A program made the translations under genes and the position numbers. This document shows positions 1-5,200 of a DNA stretch of 6,709 bases, piece by piece. Numbering within the stretch: position 1 is the first letter of the stretch; each line of letters starts with the position of its first letter. The notes under the pieces are model-generated. The model was not told the origin of the DNA. It worked only from the letters and a program-made list of their open reading frames with translations, and did not search any database. Source of the DNA: Phycisphaerales bacterium (GTDB lineage: Bacteria > Planctomycetota > Phycisphaerae > Phycisphaerales > UBA1924); contig JAJDDL010000451.1 in NCBI GenBank assembly GCA_029260335.1, positions 1 to 6,709 of the forward strand. The letters run 5' to 3'.

Positions 1-1
1 G

Positions 2-154
2 TCTGCTGTGATGCAAGCGAGCCTCTTGGAAACGCGAGACACGCTCGTGCAGCGTGGACTGTTGCAGATTCAAAGTGGACGTGTGGTCGCGACCGAATCA
101 GGAGTCGGTTTCGCCGATCTCATCGCCCGCGAGTTCCTCGACGTCCTGCAATGA
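2..154 (+). CDS. C-terminal end of a probable HemW-like (oxygen-independent coproporphyrinogen oxidase family) protein, 5' truncated
   Basis: An open frame enters from the left edge and ends at TGA 152-154, giving 50 codons. The readable end contains 'VQRGLLQIQSGRVVATESG' followed by 'LIAREFL'. This is the winged-helix-like C-terminus typical of the HemN/HemW radical-SAM family: a 'GLL' helix, a beta hairpin, a 'T-x-x-G' turn, then a final helix with 'FL'. The radical-SAM core (CxxxCxxC) would lie outside the window, so the family call rests only on this tail. HemW proteins are thought to insert or carry heme rather than oxidise coproporphyrinogen. The last 57 nt are antisense to the 3' end of the pseudouridine synthase gene. 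Another protein ending in a winged helix remains possible. Confidence 0.5.
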   Translation, partial: SAVMQASLLETRDTLVQRGLLQIQSGRVVATESGVGFADLIAREFLDVLQ

Positions 155-922
155 GTGGTCGGCGGATTGCTGAGGCTCTAGATCTGGCCTCTCCAGCTTG
201 AGGAGCGAGAGCGTTTTTCGCAAGTCGCGTGGGAATGCCGCGTGCACGTCAATCTGGTCGCCGGAGATCGGATGAGCCAGCTTGAGTCGGTGTGCGTGCA
301 AGGACAAGCGGGGCGCGAGCTGGCGAGATTCCTTGGGGCCGTAGCGTGGATCGCCCAGGATCGCACAGCCGATCGCGTCCAGATGCACGCGAATCTGGTG
401 CAAACGCCCGGTGATAGGCCTGGCCTCGATGAGCGAGGCGTGGATCGAGGTTTGCAGGACTCTGTACGCGGTCATCGCGGGCTTGCCGTGGCGATCGATG
501 CGTGCGATGCGTTCGGAGGTGTACTTGCTCACCGAGTTGACCTTCTCGGCGATGCCGAGGCGGATGATCCCGTTGTCTTGTTTGGGCGTATTGCGGGTCA
601 GCGCCCAATAGAACTTGGCGATTTCTCGCTGGCGGATCGCGACTGCAAGGCGGTCGTACGCCGGGATGCTCAAGGCGACGATGAGCAGGCCGCTGGTGTC
701 TTTGTCCAGGCGATGGATGAGCCCGTAATCGCGCTTGTCGCCGAGGTTCTGCAGGCGTGCCCCGAAGGAGGCGAAGAGGCCATTGAGCAGGGTGTCGTGC
801 TCGTGTCCGACGCCCGGATGGGTGACGAGGCCGCAGCGTTTTTCGACGATGAGCAGATCGTCATCCTGGTGCCGGATGCCAAAGGTGACGCGCTCGTTTG
901 GTTCAACACTTAAAGTGGGCAT
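98..922 (-). CDS. rluD: RluA/RluD-family 23S rRNA pseudouridine synthase
   Basis: This 274-residue protein should isomerise specific uridines of 23S rRNA to pseudouridine in the cytoplasm. The family signature HRLDKDTSGLL is at residues 70-80 with the catalytic Asp at 73. TGRLHQIRVHL is at 171-181 and GDPRYG at 190-195, followed by LHAHRL at 208-213, as in RluA-type enzymes. The catalytic domain begins almost at once ('DDDLLIVEKRCGLVTHPG', from about residue 20), so the N-terminal S4 RNA-binding domain of canonical RluD is absent and the architecture is closer to RluA/RluC-short forms. The exact target uridine cannot be read from sequence. The last 25 or so residues are acidic and non-conserved, and their DNA overlaps the convergent upstream gene. 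The ATG at 922-920 shares its A with the TGA stop of the preceding Pgl-like gene (TGATG), suggesting translational coupling. The family call is secure; the rluD symbol is a best match. Confidence 0.88.
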   Translation of the reverse strand: MPTLSVEPNERVTFGIRHQDDDLLIVEKRCGLVTHPGVGHEHDTLLNGLFASFGARLQNLGDKRDYGLIHRLDKDTSGLLIVALSIPAYDRLAVAIRQREIAKFYWALTRNTPKQDNGIIRLGIAEKVNSVSKYTSERIARIDRHGKPAMTAYRVLQTSIHASLIEARPITGRLHQIRVHLDAIGCAILGDPRYGPKESRQLAPRLSLHAHRLKLAHPISGDQIDVHAAFPRDLRKTLSLLKLERPDLEPQQSADHSLQDVEELAGDEIGETDS

Positions 923-1671
923 CAGACATCCGCTCTATCTGGGCACGCGGCTCGGTCGAGGTACCAATGCAGCACGCCGCCGACGGGCTCGATGCTCCGC
1001 CAGGAGCAGGATTGATCGTTGCTGATGCGTCCGAGGCGATCGCGGCATTCGGCACCAGCCGCGAACACGCCGATCAGCCGAGACGCGTTGATGAGCCTGG
1101 GCGTCATCGCGATCCGACCCGCGTCGGCAGCGATCAACGGCTGGGCGTCGACCCGCGTGCGCGTCATAGACAGCGCCGGGTCATCGTCGTTGAGACAGAG
1201 CAACGCGACATCCAGGCGATCGTGTCCCTTCTCTCGCCACTCGAGGACTTCGCGCAACTCGGACTGATACTCCTCGGCGGGGTCCTCGCCTTCCAGAGAT
1301 ATCTCGTGGATCTGCTTGTTGGGAATCCCAGAGTGGAAGGCAAACAGGTCATGGATCATCGCCGACTTGGAACCCACGCCTTCGATCTCGCCATCAGGCT
1401 TGGCCTCCTCGATCATCCACAGGTGGGTCTTGGCCCAAGGGAAGTTTCGCAGAGGTGGGTCGTACATGAGTCGTCTGTAGACCGGTTCGAGCATTGCGTC
1501 GCCGCTGAGGGCGAGATGGAAGTCGCCGAACTGCGAGACGCACGCGCGGGCTTGCTGGAACAGGTCTGCGGCGACCGCTCCGATCGCCTCGTCCAGCGTG
1601 ATCGTGACCACGGGCTTGCCCCACAGTTCGGGGGGCTCGGGTCTCGGTTCGATGGCAAAGGGCTCGCTCAC
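922..1671 (-). CDS. 6-phosphogluconolactonase-fold (Pgl/DevB, glucosamine-6-phosphate isomerase superfamily) protein with degenerate active site
   Basis: This 249-residue protein shows the Pgl fold. 'FHLALSGDAMLEPVYRRL' (51-68) matches the SGG-sTP-lY-L phosphate-binding start. 'IPNKQIHEI' (116-124) matches the 'ip..nih.i' segment. 'RIAMTPRLINASRLIGVFAAG' (186-206) matches the 'RvTLT...in.A..v...v.G' strand-helix, and 'PVGGVLHWYLDRAA' (229-242) matches the C-terminal 'l.W.lD..A'. The two catalytic signatures are lost: the DER triplet reads EEA (88-90), and the G-x-G-x-DGHTASLFP loop reads NDDDPALSM (161-169), with Pro at the catalytic His position. It may therefore be a non-catalytic or repurposed paralog, not the pentose-phosphate lactonase. 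The start is GTG at 1671-1669; an in-frame TAG at 1680-1678 rules out anything longer. No clear Shine-Dalgarno is visible. It precedes rluD in a TGATG overlap. Confidence 0.78.
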   Translation of the reverse strand: MSEPFAIEPRPEPPELWGKPVVTITLDEAIGAVAADLFQQARACVSQFGDFHLALSGDAMLEPVYRRLMYDPPLRNFPWAKTHLWMIEEAKPDGEIEGVGSKSAMIHDLFAFHSGIPNKQIHEISLEGEDPAEEYQSELREVLEWREKGHDRLDVALLCLNDDDPALSMTRTRVDAQPLIAADAGRIAMTPRLINASRLIGVFAAGAECRDRLGRISNDQSCSWRSIEPVGGVLHWYLDRAACPDRADV

Positions 1672-1772
1672 GGCGTGCTATTGTGACGCAGCCGGAGCCC
1701 GATTGCCACTCTCGGCACGCAATCGCCCGATTCTGCCCGTCGACCAACCATGTCCTCCAGGGAGATTCTCGC
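1672..1772. promoter_or_regulatory. divergent intergenic region between the Pgl-like/rluD unit and thiE/permease unit
   Basis: About 100 nt separate the minus-strand GTG at 1671 from the preferred + strand GTG at 1773. Promoters for both units should lie here or just inside the flanking frames. I see no convincing sigma-70 -35/-10 pair. I also see no TPP-riboswitch core (the conserved CUGAGA and ACCUGAUCUGGAU elements are missing), although a thiamine gene follows. The only clear signal is the GGAGA ribosome-binding site at 1761-1765. Confidence 0.4.
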
Positions 1773-1775
1773 GTG
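1761..1775 (+). promoter_or_regulatory. ribosome binding site that sets the thiE start
   Basis: AGGGAGA with core GGAGA at 1761-1765 lies 7 nt before GTG 1773-1775. The alternative upstream GTG at 1683 has no comparable purine-rich stretch at the right distance, and the ThiD2 domain begins within four residues of the downstream start. Confidence 0.65.
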
Positions 1776-2813
1776 GAACGGGGCCTGATTCGTCTACTAG
1801 ATGCCAACGCCAATCGCGCCAGCGAGGGGCTGCGTGTCCTGGAGGATCTGGCTCGGTTCACTTTGAACGACGAGCAACTTGCTCGGGAGTTCAAGACGCT
1901 CCGACACGATCTTGCGGGCGAGGTGGGGTCGATCTTGCCCGATCGGGCCCAGCGGCTGGCCTGCCGGGACACGCCGGGCGATGTCGGAACGCGGCTCTCA
2001 ACGCCCGCAGAGCACGAACGCAAGGGGCTTGGTGCGGTAGCTGCGGCGGCATCGGGGAGGGTCGCCGAGGCTCTGAGAGTCCTTGAGGAGACCGTTAAAA
2101 CGATCGGCTCCGCCGGCTTTGAGCCGCTTCGTTATCGGGTCTATGAGTTGAGCAGGCGATTGGAGCTTGCACTCTGCGGTCGGCGGGCTCGGCAATGGAA
2201 GCTGTGTGTGCTCATAACTCGGGCCTTGTGCGAGGATCATCCGTGGCAGCGAGTTGCGGAGCTGGCGATCGAAGGTGGGGCGGATTGCCTGCAACTACGC
2301 GAGAAAAGCATGGGAACTGGAGAACTTGTTGCTGCAGCGAAGGAACTTGTCGCGATCGCCAGTGGCAAGGGAGTTTCGGTGATCGTGAACGACCGTACGG
2401 ATGTGGCCCTTGCGGCGGGGGCCGACGGCGTGCATGTGGGCCAGAGTGACATGGCCGTCCGAGATGTGCGAGCCCTCGCAGGAAGCTCTCTGCTTGTGGG
2501 CGTTTCGTGCTCGACGATTGCGCAAGCCTGCCATGCCGCTCTCGATGGGGTCGACAGCATCGGCCTGGGTCCGATGTTTGCCAGCTCGACCAAGCCCAAG
2601 GACACGCTGGCTGGTCCGGCGCTGGTCCAAGCGGTGCTCGCCGAGCCGATGCTTGAGGGGATGCCGCATTTGGCGATTAGCGGGATTGGCCCAAGCAATG
2701 TCGGTGAGTTGGCCCAGATTGGATGTCGAGGGGTCGCCGTGAGCTCGGCGGTGTGTGGAAGCGAAGATCCCGCGGGGGCGTGCCGGGCGATTCTCGGTGG
2801 GTTGGGCTCGTAG
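1773..2813 (+). CDS. thiE: ThiD2-ThiE fusion: thiamine-phosphate synthase with N-terminal HMP-P kinase-type domain
   Basis: Read as 346 residues, the protein has two parts. Residues about 4-135 match the ThiD2 domain often fused to ThiE ('RLLDANANRASEGLRVLED' at 7-25, 'LRHDL' at 43-47, 'RVAEALRVLEE' at 96-106). ThiD2 is known as a dedicated HMP-phosphate kinase. Residues about 143-342 are the ThiE TIM barrel, which joins HMP-PP to THZ-P to form thiamine phosphate: QLREK 174-178, NDRTD 206-210, GVHVGQSD 219-226, GVSC 243-246, GLGPMFASSTKPKD 264-277 and AISGIG 301-306. The fusion would give two successive cytoplasmic steps. I chose GTG 1773 because GGAGA (1761-1765) lies 7 nt upstream and the domain starts immediately. 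The frame also opens at GTG 1683, adding 30 residues without family character. The permease starts 8 nt after the stop, so the two are probably co-transcribed. Confidence 0.92.
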   Translation: MERGLIRLLDANANRASEGLRVLEDLARFTLNDEQLAREFKTLRHDLAGEVGSILPDRAQRLACRDTPGDVGTRLSTPAEHERKGLGAVAAAASGRVAEALRVLEETVKTIGSAGFEPLRYRVYELSRRLELALCGRRARQWKLCVLITRALCEDHPWQRVAELAIEGGADCLQLREKSMGTGELVAAAKELVAIASGKGVSVIVNDRTDVALAAGADGVHVGQSDMAVRDVRALAGSSLLVGVSCSTIAQACHAALDGVDSIGLGPMFASSTKPKDTLAGPALVQAVLAEPMLEGMPHLAISGIGPSNVGELAQIGCRGVAVSSAVCGSEDPAGACRAILGGLGS

Positions 2814-2821
2814 GATCGGGC

Positions 2822-4165
2822 GTGGAGTTTCTTCAACAAACTGTTTGGGCCCTGTGGGACATCCTCGTCGAGGCTGGGATCTGGCTGCTCGCCGGTTTCT
2901 TTGCCGCGGGGCTCTTGCACGTGCTCGTGCGACGTTCCTGGATCGAAAAACAGCTCACCGGTCGCGCGGGAGTTTGGAAGGCATCGCTCCTTGGGGCGCC
3001 TATCCCGCTTTGCTCGTGCTCGGTGATTCCGTTCGCCGCGGGTGTGCGCAGGCAAGGCGCAAGCAAGGGCTCGAGCGCGTCATTTGCGATCTCGAGCCCC
3101 GAGATTGATCTTCCCGCTATGGGCCTAACCTGGGCCCTGCTCGGTCCGGTGATGGCGATCGTCCGTCCGATCTCGGCTCTGTTGAGTGCGTTGACGGCCG
3201 GCGTGCTGATTGATCAGTTCGGGGACAAGAAGACGGTTGCACTACAGGTTGAGCAGCCATCGCCGCAGGAATCTGGTTGCTGCTCTTCGAAGCCCGCGCC
3301 AACACCCTGCTGCGAGTCCGAGGCATCTTCATCCTGTTGCTCGGATGCGCCCAAGCCCGTGAGTTCTTGCTGTTCGAGCGAGCCGGCACCGGCGGCATCC
3401 TGTTGTGCGTCCGGACAACAAGCCGAACAGAGCAAGTGGCTCCGGGCGACGCGATTCTCCCTGCTCACGCTGCCCAAGGACTTGGGCATCTGGATGGGCG
3501 TGGGGCTCATCATCTCGGCGATCATCCTCGCGGCCATTCCGCCGGGCTGGATCGAGGCGAACCTTACGGGCGGTCAGTTCGGTGCCTGGGCCAGTCGCGG
3601 CCTGATGCTCTTGATCGGTATTCCGCTCTACGTGTGCGCCACTGCGTCGACGCCGCTCGTAGCCGCACTTCTAGCCGCAGGCTTGAGCCCTGGTGCCGGC
3701 CTGATCTTCCTGCTCGCGGGCCCCGCGACGAACCCCGCGACCATGGCGTGGGTCCTCAAAGACCTCGGCGTTCGCGCGTTGATAATTTATCTGCTGGTGA
3801 TTGGATCGGTCGCCTTCGGTGCCGGAACGCTGGTCGATCTGGCGATGCCGGGCGGTTGGTTCAGTGTGGCCGACGTCGTGCAGGCTCATACACACGCGGG
3901 CTTGTTGCATCAGCTTGCAGGCGGCCTCTTGGCGCTGCTGCTTGCAGTCGGGATCATCCGCAAGGTGGCCGGGTGGAGTCGCTTGGGGAGTCCAAGAACA
4001 GCAAAGGGCCCGGTTGCGCTCAGCAACAGACCTCAAAGAATCGCTGGTTGGATCCGCCCGGTCCAACGCGAAATCGGATGGTTCTCGCGCATTTGGGACA
4101 CCGCGCCATGTAGTGCGTCCCTTCGTGATTGCGGAACACGCGGACGTACTGGTTGGAGCACGTGA
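2822..4165 (+). CDS. SO_0444/DUF318-type Cu/Zn efflux permease with a cysteine-pair-rich cytoplasmic segment
   Basis: This 447-residue inner-membrane protein has hydrophobic segments near residues 8-36, 98-130, 221-241, 258-288, 290-310, 317-340 and 360-380. The permease signature GAPIPLCSCSVIPFA is at 58-72 (Cys64, Cys66), followed by RRQGASKG 76-83 and SFAISSPE 87-94. The second half repeats the architecture with 'GIPLYVCATASTP' (266-278) and 'AGPATNPATMAW' (299-310). The linker between the halves (about 140-205) carries five Cys-Cys pairs. These match the permease family linked to copper/zinc export; the metal itself is inferred. GTG 2822 is chosen because AGGA (2812-2815), overlapping the thiE stop, lies 6 nt upstream; a longer reading from 2723 lies inside thiE. 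The last 48 or so residues (from 4019) are antisense to a better coding frame and look like read-through; the conserved part ends near residue 385. Confidence 0.85.
   Translation: MEFLQQTVWALWDILVEAGIWLLAGFFAAGLLHVLVRRSWIEKQLTGRAGVWKASLLGAPIPLCSCSVIPFAAGVRRQGASKGSSASFAISSPEIDLPAMGLTWALLGPVMAIVRPISALLSALTAGVLIDQFGDKKTVALQVEQPSPQESGCCSSKPAPTPCCESEASSSCCSDAPKPVSSCCSSEPAPAASCCASGQQAEQSKWLRATRFSLLTLPKDLGIWMGVGLIISAIILAAIPPGWIEANLTGGQFGAWASRGLMLLIGIPLYVCATASTPLVAALLAAGLSPGAGLIFLLAGPATNPATMAWVLKDLGVRALIIYLLVIGSVAFGAGTLVDLAMPGGWFSVADVVQAHTHAGLLHQLAGGLLALLLAVGIIRKVAGWSRLGSPRTAKGPVALSNRPQRIAGWIRPVQREIGWFSRIWDTAPCSASLRDCGTRGRTGWST
3278..3406 (+). repeat. five degenerate Cys-Cys repeat units within the permease linker
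   Basis: Residues 153-195 of the permease contain Cys pairs at 153-154, 163-164, 172-173, 183-184 and 194-195, spaced by 7-9 residues of Ser, Pro, Ala and Glu. At DNA level each unit begins TG(C/T)TG(C/T). The segment lies between the two membrane halves and has the look of a flexible soft-metal-binding tether. Metal binding is an inference from composition. Confidence 0.8.
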
Positions 4166-4241
4166 AGTGCACGCCAATCGAGGGCGCACCCTCCTTGCTG
4201 TGAGAATGCTGCTGCTGTGCTCTGACCTGCTCGCCTGGCAT
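4020..4241 (-). CDS. small Cys-rich, zinc-ribbon-like protein of unknown function
   Basis: This 73-residue protein has a non-conserved Gln/His/Ser N-terminus (1-20), then 'VHFTCSNQYVRVFRN' (24-38), CPKC (48-51), and a compact 'FRVGPGGSNQRFFEVCC' end (57-73). Cys28, Cys48, Cys51 and Cys72/73 could bind one zinc in a ribbon, but the first knuckle lacks the usual CxxC. Several things favour a real gene: third codon positions are mostly G/C, the protein has ordered beta-strand-like composition, and GAAGG lies 4 nt before ATG 4241-4239. The opposing permease frame has poorer codons here. Its 3' 146 nt overlap the permease 3' end. Only 77 nt separate its start from the divergent lpxI start. I recall similar short proteins in planctomycetes but cannot name a family. 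An AAGGAGG at 4196-4190 lies inside the frame, 17 nt before an in-frame GTG at 4172, so a shorter start is possible but poorly spaced. Confidence 0.6.
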   Translation of the reverse strand: MPGEQVRAQQQHSHSKEGAPSIGVHFTCSNQYVRVFRNHEGTHYMARCPKCARTIRFRVGPGGSNQRFFEVCC

Positions 4242-4318
4242 GGGGCCTTCATCGGCTCTGAGACCGGGTGGAGTTCATTCTCAAGACGGCATCCGGCGGG
4301 CACTGGTAGTATCTGCTG
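4242..4318. promoter_or_regulatory. short divergent region between the zinc-ribbon-like gene and lpxI
   Basis: This 77-nt spacer must hold the start signals of both divergent genes unless promoters lie inside coding sequence. A -10-like TAGTAT occurs at 4307-4312, about 7 nt before the lpxI GTG, without a recognisable -35. On the minus strand GAAGG, 4 nt from ATG 4241, can serve as ribosome-binding site for the small gene. No strong inverted repeat suggesting an operator was found. Confidence 0.35.
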
Positions 4319-5200
4319 GTGCTCAACACGCTCACGATCCTGCCCGACCCGCCATCGCCGCCGACCCCAGTGGGGTTGATTGCTGGTGGCGGACGGCTGC
4401 CGATCATCGTCGCCGAGGGGTTGACCAAGCTCGGCTACCCCGTGCACGGCGTGGGGCTGAGCGGGCAGTTCGATGACAGCTTGCCGGGGCTCTGCGCCTC
4501 GTTCCACGAGGTGGGCCTGCTCCGCTTGGGCCAATGGGCTCGGACTCTGCGCAGGCGCAGGGTCCGCCACGCGATCATGGTCGGGAAGGTTGACAAGGCG
4601 GGGATCATGCACGATCCGCTGCGGGTTTTGCACAACATCCCCGATCTGACGACGTTGCGCGGGGCGTTTCGCATCCGCCACGACCGGCGGTCATACGCTG
4701 TGCTCGGCATGATCGCCGAGACCTTGGATCGTGCCGGGGTGAGCCTGATGGATTCGACCATGCCGATCAAGGACCAACTCGCTACTGCGGGTGTGATGAC
4801 CAAGACCAAGCCGACGGCGCAGCAACAGGCCGACGTTGATTTCGTGTGGCCTCTGCTCTGTGAACTGCTCCGACTCGATATCGGCCAAGCGGTCGCGGTG
4901 CGGGATCGTGACACGATCAGCGTGGAGGCGGTCGAGGGCACCGACGCCATGATCGAACGCACCGGCGGGCTCTGTAAGGCCAAGGGCTGGACGATTTGTA
5001 AGGGCTCGCGCGTGGGGCATGATCGGCGAAGTGACGTGCCGACGGTGGGGCTGCAGACCGTTTGCAAGCTACATGAGCATGGGGGCAGGTGTCTGGCGCT
5101 CGCCGCCGAGGACGTGATCATGATCGACAAGGACGAGATGATCGCCGAGGCGGATCGGTTGGGCGTGGCGATTCTCGGCGTGCCGATGGCCGCGGGATGA
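4319..5200 (+). CDS. lpxI: LpxI, UDP-2,3-diacylglucosamine diphosphatase (DUF1009)
   Basis: This 293-residue enzyme hydrolyses UDP-2,3-diacylglucosamine to lipid X and UMP in lipid A synthesis; it replaces LpxH in many lineages. The N-terminal domain opens with GLIAGGGRLP (19-28) and contains 'AIMVGKVDKAG' (85-95). The C-terminal catalytic domain carries DIGQAVAVRD (187-196), SVEAVEGTDAMIER (201-214), ICKGS (226-230) and HDRRSDVPTVGLQTV (234-248), the counterpart of the family QDxRxDxPTxG motif with His for Gln. The length is normal apart from a Pro-rich 17-residue lead-in. GTG 4319 is the first start after an in-frame TAG (4307-4309); a second GTG at 4370 directly precedes the conserved GLIAGGG. 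Neither has a convincing Shine-Dalgarno. The stop overlaps the next start as ATGA. The gene implies an LPS-type outer membrane. Confidence 0.93.
   Translation: MLNTLTILPDPPSPPTPVGLIAGGGRLPIIVAEGLTKLGYPVHGVGLSGQFDDSLPGLCASFHEVGLLRLGQWARTLRRRRVRHAIMVGKVDKAGIMHDPLRVLHNIPDLTTLRGAFRIRHDRRSYAVLGMIAETLDRAGVSLMDSTMPIKDQLATAGVMTKTKPTAQQQADVDFVWPLLCELLRLDIGQAVAVRDRDTISVEAVEGTDAMIERTGGLCKAKGWTICKGSRVGHDRRSDVPTVGLQTVCKLHEHGGRCLALAAEDVIMIDKDEMIAEADRLGVAILGVPMAAG

Noticed and set aside
242..913. Long + strand open frame (223 codons) antisense to rluD
   Set aside because: It mirrors rluD codon structure in high-GC DNA; no domain motif, and the minus strand has an unmistakable HRLDKDTSGLL pseudouridine synthase.
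898..1686. Long + strand open frame (262 codons) antisense to the Pgl-like gene
   Set aside because: Arg/Val/Asp-rich composition typical of an antisense shadow; no recognisable motif, whereas the minus strand shows Pgl-fold motifs.
1683..1772. Longer thiE N-terminus starting at GTG 1683
   Set aside because: The extra 30 residues have no family character and no Shine-Dalgarno, while GTG 1773 has GGAGA 7 nt upstream and the domain begins there.
1600..1772. TPP riboswitch upstream of thiE
   Set aside because: The conserved CUGAGA and pyrophosphate-sensor sequences are absent.
2237..3055. Minus-strand frame of 272 codons under thiE and the permease
   Set aside because: Ser/Thr/Pro/Arg-rich shadow of thiE; no domain and no ribosome-binding site of note.
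3671..4681. Long minus-strand frame (336 codons) spanning the permease end and the start of lpxI
   Set aside because: Composition is Arg/Gln/Pro-rich without motifs, and it covers three better-supported genes in other frames.
5089..5196. Longer N-terminus of the TlyA-like protein, possibly encoding part of an S4 domain
   Set aside because: The region is Arg/Gly/Asp-rich, lies wholly inside the conserved end of lpxI in another frame, and shows no S4 motif.
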